Below, piece by piece: positions 18,881 to 27,069 of a stretch of DNA of 64,000 bases; the first letter of the stretch is position 1; every line of letters begins with the position of its first letter. Origin of the DNA: Lachnospiraceae bacterium P6B14 (GTDB lineage Bacteria > Bacillota > Clostridia > Lachnospirales > Lachnospiraceae); contig JHWZ01000008.1 of NCBI GenBank assembly GCA_000687695.1, positions 61,408-125,407 on the forward strand, given 5' to 3'. The notes beneath the pieces were generated by a model. The model did no database searches. It saw only the letters and a list, made by a program, of their open reading frames with translations, and was not told the origin of the DNA. The position numbers were made by a program, and so were the translations under genes.

Positions 18881-18909
18881 TTGCATTTTGTGATGATATA
18901 GGGTAGAAT
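18881..18909 (+). promoter_or_regulatory. efp promoter
   Basis: TTGCAT (18881-18886), 17-base spacer, TAGAAT (18904-18909), 36 bases before the efp start. This gives efp its own transcript independent of the upstream shikimate gene. Confidence 0.75.
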
Positions 18910-18944
18910 ATTTATATCTTGTATAAAAAGATTGGAGGAAAATC

Positions 18945-19499
18945 ATGATTTCAGCAGGTGATTTCAGAAACGGTCTTACCGTAGAGATCGAGGGAGTAGT
19001 TTATCAGGTTGTCGAGTTTCAGCATGTTAAGCCGGGAAAAGGTGCGGCATTTGTACGTACAAAGCTCCGCAACGTAGTTGATGGTGGTGTAGTTGAGAAG
19101 ACTTTCCGTCCGACAGAGAAATTCCCGCAGGCACACATCGACAAGAAGGAGATGCAGTACCTGTACAAGGATGATATGTATCATTTTATGGACAACGAGT
19201 CCTATGAGCAGATCGATCTGACTGAGGATGCAGTCGGAGAGACAATGAAGTTTGTAAAGGAGAACGATAACGTTAAAGTTCTTTCCTACAAGGGAAACAT
19301 CTTTTCTATCGAGCCTCCTATGTTTGCAGAGCTTGAGGTTACAGAGACTGAGCCGGGTGTGAAGGGTGACACAGCGACAAACGTTACCAAGCCGGCTACC
19401 GTGGAGACAGGTGCTCAGGTTGCAGTACCGCTGTTTGTCAATCAGGGTGATCGTATCCAGATCGACACACGTACGGGAGAGTATCTGAAGAGACTTTGA
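18945..19499 (+). CDS. efp: Elongation factor P
   Basis: A 184-residue EF-P, which enters the ribosomal E site to relieve stalling at polyproline. Three OB/KOW-like domains are complete. The modification-site loop reads [10 protein letters not shown], with lysine at the position usually modified; no modifying enzyme gene (epmA or ymfI type) is visible nearby. The C-terminal signature [15 protein letters not shown] is present. TTGGAGG lies 7 bases upstream of the ATG. Confidence 0.97.
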   Translation: MISAGDFRNGLTVEIEGVVYQVVEFQHVKPGKGAAFVRTKLRNVVDGGVVEKTFRPTEKFPQAHIDKKEMQYLYKDDMYHFMDNESYEQIDLTEDAVGETMKFVKENDNVKVLSYKGNIFSIEPPMFAELEVTETEPGVKGDTATNVTKPATVETGAQVAVPLFVNQGDRIQIDTRTGEYLKRL

Positions 19500-19520
19500 T
19501 CTGTTTCGGAGATGATGCCT

Positions 19521-20672
19521 ATGATGAAAAAGCCGATTAAAAAGATCATCGCATTGATGATGTGCTTCATATTCGCAACATCTGTCGTGACCGGTTGTGG
19601 TGACGACTCGGCTTCGAATGACGAAAACAAGATTAAGATAGGTGTGTCCATATGGAGCACTACTGATTCTCTGGGTGTTCAATGTAAAAAAATACTTGAT
19701 CATACGGCGCATATCCTCGGTGATGTAGAGCTTGAGTATATCGTTCAGGGGCATGTCTCCGAGAAGGTCACATCGAGTGTTCAGGCTCTGATCAATGATG
19801 GTTGCAAGGGCATCATTGTTTGCAATTCCGCTGACAGCGAGATGAACTCCATCATACGATCCTGCAACGAGTCCGGTGTCTACCTGGCACAGTTCTTCCG
19901 TGTGATAAGTGAACAGGAGTCCGATGATATCTACCAGAAGGGAATGGAATCAAAGTATTTCATCGGTTCCGTACATGAGGACGAGGTCGAGAACGGCGAG
20001 AAACTCGGGAATATTCTTCTTGAGAAAGGTTGCAGACATATCGGTATCGTCGGATGGGAGCAGGGTGATTCGACTTGGTTACGGCGCTGGGAAGGATACA
20101 GAGAGGCTGTTAATCAGTGGAATGCGAGCCATGGCGGCGACGAGGCAACTCTATATGATCCGCAGTATGCAGGAACGACCATAGAGGGTGGCGAGAAAGC
20201 TGCCAACGCATTTATGGACAAGTATTCTGATCTGGATGCATTGATAGCTGCCGGAGGCGGCGGTGATCCTTTTGAGGGTGTTCTTAACGCTGTTGAGAAG
20301 GCCGGAAAAGTCAGTGATATAAAGGTTGTCTCCACTGATTTCAGGGATGATCTGGAGGCCAGACTTGAGCAGGGATCCATAGCAGCTGAGTCCGGTGGAC
20401 ATTACTGTGATCCGTTGTTTGCATTTTTCATGGTATACAATGCGATAAACGGGGATACAGCTTATATCGAAGGAAACTTCAACGAGATACATTTTCCGTA
20501 TCTATACGTATTCTCGCCACAAACCTATTCCGATTATGAGAAGCTTTTTGTAAATCAGTTTCCATACTCGGATGAGGAGATTAAGGGTATGAGCGGGGCC
20601 AGCTTCGACCAGCTGAAAAACATGGCTGAGTCTCTTTCTATCGAGGACGCAAAGAATCGACTTGGCAAATGA
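19521..20672 (+). CDS. Sugar-type substrate-binding lipoprotein (orphan)
   Basis: About 383 residues with a lipoprotein signal (lipobox VVTGC) and a periplasmic-binding-protein type I fold (Peripla_BP_4-like) starting KIKIGVSIWSTTDSLG, with GCKGIIVCNSADSEM and LDALIAAGGGG. Such proteins present ligands, often sugars or autoinducer-like molecules, to an ABC importer or sensor kinase. No permease or ATPase gene is adjacent: efp is upstream and an unrelated membrane gene downstream. It may work with a distant transporter or act in sensing. Four in-frame ATGs cluster at the start; 19521 is best spaced from GGAG (19508-19511). Confidence 0.82.
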   Translation: MMKKPIKKIIALMMCFIFATSVVTGCGDDSASNDENKIKIGVSIWSTTDSLGVQCKKILDHTAHILGDVELEYIVQGHVSEKVTSSVQALINDGCKGIIVCNSADSEMNSIIRSCNESGVYLAQFFRVISEQESDDIYQKGMESKYFIGSVHEDEVENGEKLGNILLEKGCRHIGIVGWEQGDSTWLRRWEGYREAVNQWNASHGGDEATLYDPQYAGTTIEGGEKAANAFMDKYSDLDALIAAGGGGDPFEGVLNAVEKAGKVSDIKVVSTDFRDDLEARLEQGSIAAESGGHYCDPLFAFFMVYNAINGDTAYIEGNFNEIHFPYLYVFSPQTYSDYEKLFVNQFPYSDEEIKGMSGASFDQLKNMAESLSIEDAKNRLGK

Positions 20673-20685
20673 TAATAAAAAATAT

Positions 20686-20716
20686 GGCCGATGATGTTTT
20701 AGTGCTATCATCGGCC
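20686..20716 (+). terminator. Hairpin terminator after the binding-protein gene
   Basis: GGCCGATGAT (20686-20695), 11-base loop, ATCATCGGCC (20707-20716), then GTTTCT. The T run is short but the 10-base stem is perfect. Confidence 0.65.
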
Positions 20717-20738
20717 GTTTCTATAATCTGGAGGAAAT

Positions 20739-21227
20739 ATGGGCTTTCTGGATAAAAAGAAAAATGAAGAGTGGATCGACGGGACGCCGGAGAGCTTTAA
20801 GATTTGGTTTTGGATCAGGCTGGCGGTATGCCTTTTTCTCATGTATACCGGAGGTGAGCTGATCTATCACTATGTCGAGGGTGAGATAGGATGGGGAGCG
20901 ATCGCCGGAGCGGCAGTGTTCTTTATTTTCGGAATCGTCTTCTTAATCCTTGATATCAGCAGGTATGTTAAGCTGAGACGGGCTGTAAAGCAGAGGGATG
21001 AAGCCGAGTCAAGCGAGGATGCCGGACGGACTGCCGGCGCATCTTCGCTCGGGGACGGGCCAAGTCTGTCAAGTCCCCTCGCGGGCGGTACGCTCGGCAG
21101 TTCTGAGAGAACTGAGCATGATAATAATCTGTCTGATGTGAGGTTGGAGACGAGCATCAGGAAGTTTGCAACGTATGTGGTTGATGATAATATAGATGAG
21201 GAGGATGAGGCCGATGATGAAGTTTAA
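20739..21227 (+). CDS. Small membrane protein with acidic cytoplasmic tail, carrying a palindromic insert
   Basis: A 162-residue protein of no recognised family. Residues 24-44 and 52-73 form two transmembrane helices. The rest is a soluble tail. Residues around 98-121 (Gly/Ser/Pro/Leu-rich) are encoded by a family I palindromic element (21030-21101) that does not break the frame. The last 14 residues are strongly acidic (DDNIDEEDEADDEV). GGAGG lies 6 bases before the ATG. The final codons overlap the start of the next gene, which encodes an extremely basic protein, so the two products are probably translationally coupled and may bind each other. Confidence 0.72.
   Translation: MGFLDKKKNEEWIDGTPESFKIWFWIRLAVCLFLMYTGGELIYHYVEGEIGWGAIAGAAVFFIFGIVFLILDISRYVKLRRAVKQRDEAESSEDAGRTAGASSLGDGPSLSSPLAGGTLGSSERTEHDNNLSDVRLETSIRKFATYVVDDNIDEEDEADDEV
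21030..21101. repeat. Family I palindromic element, in frame inside the 20739 gene
   Basis: ACTGCCG (21030-21036) pairs with CGGCAGT (21095-21101) and the core stem is GGGGAC/GTCCCC (21051-21056, 21073-21078), a base-pair-preserving change from GGAGAC/GTCTCC elsewhere. The loop CCAAGTCTGTCAAG is shared with the copies at 15412 and 43272. It is 72 bases, 24 codons. Confidence 0.75.
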
Positions 21228-21474
21228 AAATGCCAAGAAACGCGGGAAATGGTCGATTCAGGCCGGACCGAAGAAGCGCAGGTTTATCGTGAAGTCAAAG
21301 AGGCCCGGTAAGTGGTCGTTGAAGTTTAAGCTCGGAAGCAAGAATCACAACAAGATGCACAAGATGGACAAGCTGAAGAAACTTCCGAAGATGAAAAAGA
21401 TGAGCAAGATGCAGAAGATGAAGAAGCTTGACAAGATCAAAAGGCTTCCGAAACTGAAGATGAAACATAAGTAA
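21214..21474 (+). CDS. Small Lys/Met-rich basic protein
   Basis: About 86 residues, roughly 40% lysine or arginine with many methionines. The first half has two KRGKWS / RPGKWSLKFK-like units; the second half is a repeating KMxKLKKLPKMKKM pattern. No acidic residues apart from a few Asp and no hydrophobic core, so it is probably unstructured alone. GAGGAGG at 21198-21204 fits ATG 21214 (or 21217); the frame also allows ATG 21196. It overlaps the acidic tail of the preceding membrane protein gene by 14 bases. Function unknown; binding to nucleic acid, to an acidic polymer, or to the acidic tail of its neighbour are all possible. Confidence 0.68.
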   Translation: MMKFKNAKKRGKWSIQAGPKKRRFIVKSKRPGKWSLKFKLGSKNHNKMHKMDKLKKLPKMKKMSKMQKMKKLDKIKRLPKLKMKHK

Positions 21475-21537
21475 TAAACAGGGATTACAGGTGGAAGCCG
21501 TCTTAACGCAGCTATTTTTACAGCCGGGGGATGACTT

Positions 21538-22758
21538 ATGAAAAAGAGAACTAAAGCGGTTATTGCCGTGCTTTTGACAGTATCAGGGATGATGTCTCAG
21601 ACATTCATCCCTGTAGTTTACGCTGAGAAACAAAGTGTCGCGACATCTGTTAAGGTTGACGCGGTATCTGCTGAGGTTGCATATGGAGATGCAGTGTCAG
21701 AGCAGGCCGTGACAGAGAGTCCGCTACCTACTGAGACGCCGGTACAGACACCGCTTCCGAATCCGATACGTGTGAAGGGGAAAACCGCAAATATCGATCT
21801 GGGACCTAAAACGGTACTTAAAAAATCCAAGGTGCTTTCCATATCCGGAGCGAAAGGAGCGTTATCTTTCAAAAAGATAAGCGGAAATAAAAAGATCAGG
21901 ATCAACGGATCAAACGGAAAGGTAACGGTAAAAGAAAGGCTTGCTAAAGGAACATATATTGTTCGCGTTAAGGTTACTGCCGCGGGCAATGATATGTACA
22001 GAGCAGGGGCGCTTACAAAGTCGTTTAAGATAAGGGTGTCGGCTACAAGTCTGAGTTCGGCAGACTCTTATAATTATAACAAAAAAGTGAATTTCGGTCT
22101 GAGTTATAACGGGCACAACAGGCCCGGAGCATGTGCTCCTTACAGTGGTTTTTCTTTCAAAAAATGGGGTGCGATGTATGTAAAACATCCGGATAAAAAA
22201 GAGATATATTTAACATTTGATTGCGGTTATGATAACGGAAACACCGTTAAAGTATTAAACACACTGAAAAAGAAAAAGGTCAAGGCTATCTTTTTTATAA
22301 CAAAGGGTTTTCTTGACGATAAGCCCGGGCTTGTTAAGAGGATGAAGCGTGAAGGTCATCTGGTCGGAAATCATACGATGAGCCATCCGTACATGTATAA
22401 CTGCTCTGATGAAAAAATAAGATCAGAGCTGACCGGTATGGAAAAGCTTATGAAGCAAAAGACCGGTTACAAGATGGACAGATTTATCAGACCTCCATAT
22501 GGGTCATTCAGCATCAGAGTGCTAAAAACCGCAAAGGAGCTCGGATACAAAACAGTATTATGGAGTCTGGCATGGTATGATTATGATGAGGCGCACCAGC
22601 CCTCTGTGAGCTCTGTTGTTGACAAGTTCAGAAACCGTTATCACAAGGGTATGATACCGCTATTACATATCACATCATCGGCGGATACACAGGCGCTTCC
22701 TCAGATAATATCGTATATGAAAAGCAAGAAATACAAGTTTTGCCAGTTTAGCAGTTAG
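21538..22758 (+). CDS. Secreted polysaccharide deacetylase (PdaA-like)
   Basis: A 406-residue exported protein. A signal peptide (1-29) is followed by a Val/Ala/Ser linker (AVSEQAV-type repeats), a domain of about 90 residues with Ig-like spacing (95-165), and a NodB carbohydrate deacetylase domain (about 200-400). Catalytic motifs are visible: TFDCGYDNGN (motif 1, with Cys-Gly where many have Asp-Asp), HTMSHP (metal-binding histidines), RPPYGSF and LWSLAWYDYD. The closest character is the PdaA group acting on peptidoglycan N-acetyl groups. CCGGGGG precedes the ATG. Promoter not identified. Confidence 0.88.
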   Translation: MKKRTKAVIAVLLTVSGMMSQTFIPVVYAEKQSVATSVKVDAVSAEVAYGDAVSEQAVTESPLPTETPVQTPLPNPIRVKGKTANIDLGPKTVLKKSKVLSISGAKGALSFKKISGNKKIRINGSNGKVTVKERLAKGTYIVRVKVTAAGNDMYRAGALTKSFKIRVSATSLSSADSYNYNKKVNFGLSYNGHNRPGACAPYSGFSFKKWGAMYVKHPDKKEIYLTFDCGYDNGNTVKVLNTLKKKKVKAIFFITKGFLDDKPGLVKRMKREGHLVGNHTMSHPYMYNCSDEKIRSELTGMEKLMKQKTGYKMDRFIRPPYGSFSIRVLKTAKELGYKTVLWSLAWYDYDEAHQPSVSSVVDKFRNRYHKGMIPLLHITSSADTQALPQIISYMKSKKYKFCQFSS

Positions 22759-22766
22759 GAGACAAA

Positions 22767-23516
22767 ATGAAGCTGATATCATGGAATGTTAATGGCTTAC
22801 GAGCATGCGTAGGGAAAAACTTTAATGAGGCATTCGACACACTGGACGCGGATGTTTTCTGTCTGCAGGAGACAAAGCTTCAGGAGGGGCAGATAGATCT
22901 GGACCTACCGGGCTATCATCAGTATTGGAACTATGCCGAGAAAAAGGGATACTCAGGAACGGCCGTATTTACGAAGACTGAGCCGATAGACGTGACCTAT
23001 GGAATAGGTGTAGATGAGCATGACCATGAGGGACGTGTGATCACGTGCGAGTTTGAGGATTTTTATTTCGTTTGTGTGTATGTTCCGAACTCACAAAATG
23101 AGCTGAAAAGACTTGATTACCGCATGAGATGGGAGGATGATTTCCGGGCGTATCTGTGTGGGCTGAAGGAGAAGAAGGGCGTTATCGTCACGGGAGATAT
23201 GAACGTGGCTCATCAGGAGATCGACCTCAAAAACCCGTCGGCAAATCATCATAACGCGGGCTTTACCGACGAGGAACGCGGCAAGATGACAGAGCTTCTC
23301 GATGCCGGCTTCATCGATAGCTTCAGATATCTGTATCCGGATGTGACGGATGTATACAGCTGGTGGTCATATCGTTTTTCTGCCAGAAGCAGGAACGCAG
23401 GGTGGAGGATTGACTATTTTCTCGTATCAGAGGATATGAAGGATCGTATCGGGGATGCGAAGATCCATACCGACATACTCGGCTCAGATCACTGTCCGGT
23501 TGAGCTGACTATTTGA
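22767..23516 (+). CDS. xth: Exodeoxyribonuclease III
   Basis: A 249-residue AP endonuclease / 3'-5' exonuclease of base-excision repair. Signatures include SWNVNGLRA, CLQETKLQ (catalytic Glu), GDMNVAH (Asp/Asn), SWWSYRF..SRNAGWRIDYFL and the terminal SDHCPVELT with the catalytic His. Length is usual. It begins 8 bases after the deacetylase stop with TTAGGAG in that gap, suggesting co-transcription. Confidence 0.96.
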   Translation: MKLISWNVNGLRACVGKNFNEAFDTLDADVFCLQETKLQEGQIDLDLPGYHQYWNYAEKKGYSGTAVFTKTEPIDVTYGIGVDEHDHEGRVITCEFEDFYFVCVYVPNSQNELKRLDYRMRWEDDFRAYLCGLKEKKGVIVTGDMNVAHQEIDLKNPSANHHNAGFTDEERGKMTELLDAGFIDSFRYLYPDVTDVYSWWSYRFSARSRNAGWRIDYFLVSEDMKDRIGDAKIHTDILGSDHCPVELTI

Positions 23517-23547
23517 GAGAATGGTTTAAAATATGGTGGGATGACAT

Positions 23548-24081
23548 ATGTTTTGTATTGTTATGGCTATGGCGGAGACGCCGGAGGACAGAACTAAGCT
23601 TGAAAAGCTGTTTAATCTATATGAAAAGATGATGTACCGTATTGCATACGGTATTCTTAACCATCATCATGATTCTGAAGATGCCGTGATTACTGCTTGG
23701 GAGCGGGTTGCGGCGAATCTTGATAAAATACTTGAAATCGATTGTCCCCAGACCAAGAGCTTTATCGTTATAATAGTTGAAAGAGTGGCAATAGATATAT
23801 ATCGTCGTAATTCCAGAATACGTAATAATGAAATGTCAGCGGATAAACTTGAGGAGTCGCCGGTGATTCTGACAAAAGATCAAGCACTCGAGGACGTAGA
23901 GATGGCCGATGTATTCAGGCGTTTGCCGAAAAAGTATAGTGAAGTGATGAGTTATCACTACATGAACGGAATGACGATGGAAGAGATTGCAAAGTTAACC
24001 GATATTTCTGTTGAGGCGGTAAAAAAGCGGATACAACGAGGCAGAGCGATCATAGCAAAGGAGATGGGGATTGATGAGTGA
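23548..24081 (+). CDS. ECF-type RNA polymerase sigma factor
   Basis: A 177-residue sigma-70-family factor with region 2 (LFNLYEKMMYRIAYG ... DAVITAWERV) and region 4 (FRRLPKKYSEVMSYHY ... TMEEIAKLTDISVEAVKKRIQRG), lacking regions 1 and 3, as in ECF factors. It overlaps by 8 bases with the next gene, whose product has one membrane helix and should be its anti-sigma factor. GGTGGG lies 7 bases before the ATG. The promoter recognised cannot be told. Confidence 0.9.
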   Translation: MFCIVMAMAETPEDRTKLEKLFNLYEKMMYRIAYGILNHHHDSEDAVITAWERVAANLDKILEIDCPQTKSFIVIIVERVAIDIYRRNSRIRNNEMSADKLEESPVILTKDQALEDVEMADVFRRLPKKYSEVMSYHYMNGMTMEEIAKLTDISVEAVKKRIQRGRAIIAKEMGIDE

Positions 24082-24778
24082 GGACAGGATCAAGGAAGCT
24101 TTTGTAAAATATATGACTGCCGAGATGAGCTTGATCGGTCCTGATGTCATGAATTATGAGCATCAGCCGTATTCCAGATCGTTTAAAAAACGGTTTCGTG
24201 CTTTGGTCCGATCGGAAAAGTATTTCGGCGGATCGATCAGGATGTACAGATACGTTCGCCGTGTGGCTGTTTTTGTGGCTGTCGTAGTTGGATTGCTCGG
24301 TATAAACGAAGTCAGTGCAAGGACGATAGGATTCAATGTATGGGATGTATTCTCTTCATATGATGCGGAGTCCGAGACGATAGATTATAGTTACAAAGAT
24401 AGAATACATGATGCACCTACGGCGGTAAGGGATATTCCGAATTATGTACCGGAGGGGATGAAAAAGCTGCCTGATGTTACGAATGAAGACGCGATTCTTT
24501 CCGAGTGGAGATCTCAAAAAACAGGAGATAAGTGTTGCATTCAGTATGCGAGGGATCGCATTACTGAAACAGGTATACTCTTTGTGGATGGTGATTATGT
24601 CAAAAAGGAAAATGTGGATATCAGCGGTATACGGGCAAAGATATGCTATAAGGATTCGGATATGAAGCATGCATGGATAGACTGGGCGGATTCAGATTAT
24701 GGATATCATATTGAGGTATACAATATGGATGGTGCAAGAGAAACGTTGATAAGTATGGCGGAGAGCATCTATAGATAA
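24074..24778 (+). CDS. Probable membrane anti-sigma factor (DUF4367-like)
   Basis: A 234-residue single-pass membrane protein. Residues 1-60 are cytosolic, a transmembrane helix lies at about 62-80 (VAVFVAVVVGLLGI), and the extracellular part (about 85-234) resembles DUF4367 domains, with YVPEGMKKL and a C-terminal block ending LISMAESIY. Its start overlaps the sigma-factor gene, the usual layout of a sigma/anti-sigma pair. The cytosolic part lacks the zinc anti-sigma HxxxCxxC motif, so sigma binding is inferred from context. ATG 24074 is preferred to TTG 24071. Confidence 0.78.
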   Translation: MSEDRIKEAFVKYMTAEMSLIGPDVMNYEHQPYSRSFKKRFRALVRSEKYFGGSIRMYRYVRRVAVFVAVVVGLLGINEVSARTIGFNVWDVFSSYDAESETIDYSYKDRIHDAPTAVRDIPNYVPEGMKKLPDVTNEDAILSEWRSQKTGDKCCIQYARDRITETGILFVDGDYVKKENVDISGIRAKICYKDSDMKHAWIDWADSDYGYHIEVYNMDGARETLISMAESIYR

Positions 24779-24786
24779 GTTTTAAG

Positions 24787-24822
24787 TTGGGGACAAAATT
24801 TTTTGGAAAGTTTTGTCCCCAA
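24787..24822. terminator. Long perfect hairpin after the sigma/anti-sigma pair
   Basis: TTGGGGACAAAA (24787-24798) and TTTTGTCCCCAA (24811-24822) form a perfect 12-base stem with a 12-base loop. It may be a two-way terminator; GGGGACA-type inverted repeats also occur as dispersed repeats in Clostridia. Confidence 0.6.
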
Positions 24823-24904
24823 ACCTCTTTTCTGATCGTTATAGTAAGTAGAACGGTACGAAAGGAGAAATTCAAAGATGAGTGTGTATGAAAGGAGAAG
24901 GACT

Positions 24905-25369
24905 ATGACTAACGAAAAAGCAATTACCACAACTCAAAAAGTAATAAGGATTATTAAGCCGTTGAGTCTGATAGTTTACTTGATCATATGGGCGTTGTGC
25001 CTTGGAGCGTTCTATGTTATCAAGGACGACTCAGGAGGTTTTGGGTATACAATACTTGTTATTTATTTTCTTATTCCGGTGTCTACATTTGTTGCTTCCG
25101 TCCTGTTTGGAGCGTTTGACTTTGGAGGGAAGCTCAAGTGGATATGGCCGGTATTCTTTGGGTTCATGTATATGCTTTTAGAATATGTCACGTATAGATT
25201 GGGTAACACTATTGCTTCTGGAAATATCAATCCTCTTGACAAGGATGATTTAATGATGTTTGTTAATGGCTTAATAGTATCTGCATTCGCGATCATTGTC
25301 GGGCACATCGTGTATTTGACGGTGGTACGAAGATATGATTTGTTAAAAACCAAGAAAACGATGAGTTGA
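24905..25369 (+). CDS. Four-helix membrane protein, unknown
   Basis: About 154 residues with four predicted membrane helices (IVYLIIWALCLGAFYV, YTILVIYFLIPVSTFVASV, a third around WPVFFGFMYMLLEY, and a fourth around LIVSAFAIIVGHIVYL). No family recognised. GAAAGGAG lies 6 bases before ATG 24905; another ATG at 24878, in frame, also has AAAGGAG upstream, so the protein may be 9 residues longer. A tiny membrane-peptide gene starts 13 bases downstream. Confidence 0.7.
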   Translation: MTNEKAITTTQKVIRIIKPLSLIVYLIIWALCLGAFYVIKDDSGGFGYTILVIYFLIPVSTFVASVLFGAFDFGGKLKWIWPVFFGFMYMLLEYVTYRLGNTIASGNINPLDKDDLMMFVNGLIVSAFAIIVGHIVYLTVVRRYDLLKTKKTMS

Positions 25370-25382
25370 AAAGGAGGAAGGT

Positions 25383-25499
25383 ATGCTAGAATACGGAGAT
25401 GATTCAAGTCGATTTGTGAAAAAGATAGTGTCATATCTTTCGGTGCTTGTGTCGATAGTTTTGCTTTTTCAGGTAGACAAATCATCAAAATGGTGTTAG
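25383..25499 (+). CDS. 38-residue membrane peptide
   Basis: A short frame from ATG 25383 to TAG 25497-25499. A near-perfect AAAGGAGGAAGG sits just before the ATG (AAGGAGG ends 6 bases upstream), stronger than those of its neighbours. The peptide has a charged N-terminus, one 15-residue hydrophobic helix (IVSYLSVLVSIVLLF) and a short polar tail ending SSKWC. It stands between a four-helix membrane protein and a HipA-like kinase. It could be a small membrane regulator or a type I toxin-like peptide; neither is shown. Confidence 0.55.
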   Translation: MLEYGDDSSRFVKKIVSYLSVLVSIVLLFQVDKSSKWC

Positions 25500-25544
25500 A
25501 ATCTCCATTGAAACATCTTTTTGTGCGGCGAAAGGAAATCTGCT

Positions 25545-26606
25545 ATGGTCATCATGCATGGTGAGGATAAGGTTGCTTATATCGGGAAAAATGGGTCGGC
25601 AGAGGTATTCGACGAGCTGTGGATGCCTTACGACCTTTATTTCGAGGCGGCCTCTGACGACATCGATGATTTCGTGCAGAATTTGGAAAACTTTTATCAC
25701 TGGTGTGCTACGAGGCTTATACATATCGACAGGAAGTATATCAAGGAAATACTTAACAGTATCGGAGCATCTCAGCAGATGACTGATCGGGACAGGGCAA
25801 AGGTGGCATTGTCATACCATGCCCTGTCCCTGATTGATTTATACTGGGTGCGTGAGGATGATGAGGAGATTAGTTTTGCTGAGATAAACCTGTATGATCA
25901 TTCTCTTAGCAACGCGTTTACTGATCTGAGCCTTCGTGGGAAGTCGATGACTGTCGAGAATGCTCATATGATTGCTGATAACCTGAATACGCCGGGAATG
26001 TTTCCTAAGGCATGGGTGAGAGACGGCGGAACATTTTTTCTGTTGAAGGACGGAGATCAGGATTCGGTGGAGAAGGAGCTTCTGGCCGGTTGCATTGCGA
26101 GCTGCTTTGATGTGCCGCAGGTGAAATACGAGCGGGCTGAGTATGAGGAAATGTCTGTATCAAGGTCGCAGATCATCACATCGAAGAAATACAGTATCGT
26201 CACTATGGAGGCGTTTCAGATATATGCGCTGAATCACGATATGAGTTGGCTTGATGAGGTTTTGACTAAGGACGCCGAAGGGTACTACATGATGAATGTT
26301 ATTGACTATCTGGTCGGAAATACGGATCGCCATTGGGGCAATTGGGGTTGGCTCGTCGATAATGAGACGGGAGAGCGTGTGCGCCTGCATGATCTGATGG
26401 ATTTTAACCAGTCGTTCGGTGCGTATGATACGATAGATGGAGCTCAGTGTCAGACGGCTGAGGGGATGACGCAGCGTGAGGCTGCCAAGGAGGCGGTGAA
26501 AAGACTCAAAGGATGGCAACCCGTGAGAGATATCGATGATGCGTGGTTTGGTGATAGGGATGAGTGGAGAGAGATGTTTCATAAGCGGTTTCGTGAACTG
26601 GGATAA
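25545..26606 (+). CDS. HipA-like protein kinase domain protein
   Basis: About 353 residues. The C-terminal half carries HipA/PI-kinase-like motifs: the catalytic loop GNTDRHWGNWG (Asp and Asn of HxDxxxxN type) near residue 255 and LMDFNQSF as the metal-binding DFx motif. The middle GGTFFLLKDG may contain the nucleotide-binding lysine. The N-terminal 120 residues are unfamiliar. No HipB-like HTH partner is adjacent, unlike classic HipBA pairs. ATG 25545 is chosen for AAAGGAAA 8 bases upstream. Its substrate is unknown. Confidence 0.75.
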   Translation: MVIMHGEDKVAYIGKNGSAEVFDELWMPYDLYFEAASDDIDDFVQNLENFYHWCATRLIHIDRKYIKEILNSIGASQQMTDRDRAKVALSYHALSLIDLYWVREDDEEISFAEINLYDHSLSNAFTDLSLRGKSMTVENAHMIADNLNTPGMFPKAWVRDGGTFFLLKDGDQDSVEKELLAGCIASCFDVPQVKYERAEYEEMSVSRSQIITSKKYSIVTMEAFQIYALNHDMSWLDEVLTKDAEGYYMMNVIDYLVGNTDRHWGNWGWLVDNETGERVRLHDLMDFNQSFGAYDTIDGAQCQTAEGMTQREAAKEAVKRLKGWQPVRDIDDAWFGDRDEWREMFHKRFRELG

Positions 26607-26614
26607 TTTGATGA

Positions 26615-26644
26615 TTGACGCGGACCCGTGATTTGTGGTATAAT
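26615..26644 (+). promoter_or_regulatory. Promoter of asp23-nusB(-aroE)
   Basis: TTGACG (26615-26620), 18-base spacer, perfect TATAAT (26639-26644), 62 bases before the Asp23-family gene. Gaps downstream are small (7 and 41 bases), so nusB and aroE may share it. Confidence 0.75.
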
Positions 26645-26705
26645 GCTAGAGTTGAATGAAATCGCCACGGCGATGAGTATAGAATACTGAACGGAGGATT
26701 CTAAA

Positions 26706-27062
26706 ATGGATAACGAGAACACTGAAGGAATCGGAGAGATCCAGATCGCGAATGAGGTCGTAGCTGCTATCGCGGGTATATCTGCCAGCGAGATTGAGGG
26801 CGTGGAGACCATGAGCGGCGGCATGAAAAACGAGATGGTAAACAAGTTCGGTGCCAAGAAAAATGCCAAGGGTGTTAAAGTCGTAGTTGATGATGACACG
26901 GCTGAGGTCGAGATCGCGATCAACATGAAATACGGTTACTCCATCCCTGAGACCTGTGAGAAGGTACAGGATCGTGTGTCTCAGGCTATCAATGAGATGA
27001 CCGGACTTACCTGCAGCAAGGTAAATGTGACTATCGCCGGAGTAGAGCTTCCGAAGGATTGA
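26706..27062 (+). CDS. Asp23/Gls24 family protein
   Basis: A 118-residue Asp23/Gls24-family protein with the signature IQIANEVVAAIAGISASEIEGV and the C-terminal VNVTIAGVEL. Family members in Firmicutes are abundant cytosolic or membrane-associated envelope-stress proteins. It stands directly before nusB (7-base gap), a common arrangement in Firmicutes (YqhY-NusB in Bacillus). ACGGAGG precedes the ATG. Confidence 0.94.
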   Translation: MDNENTEGIGEIQIANEVVAAIAGISASEIEGVETMSGGMKNEMVNKFGAKKNAKGVKVVVDDDTAEVEIAINMKYGYSIPETCEKVQDRVSQAINEMTGLTCSKVNVTIAGVELPKD

Positions 27063-27069
27063 TTATACT

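Noticed and set aside
24878..24904. ATG 24878 as a separate leader peptide gene
   Set aside because: It is in frame with the membrane protein and has no stop before it, so it is only an alternative start.
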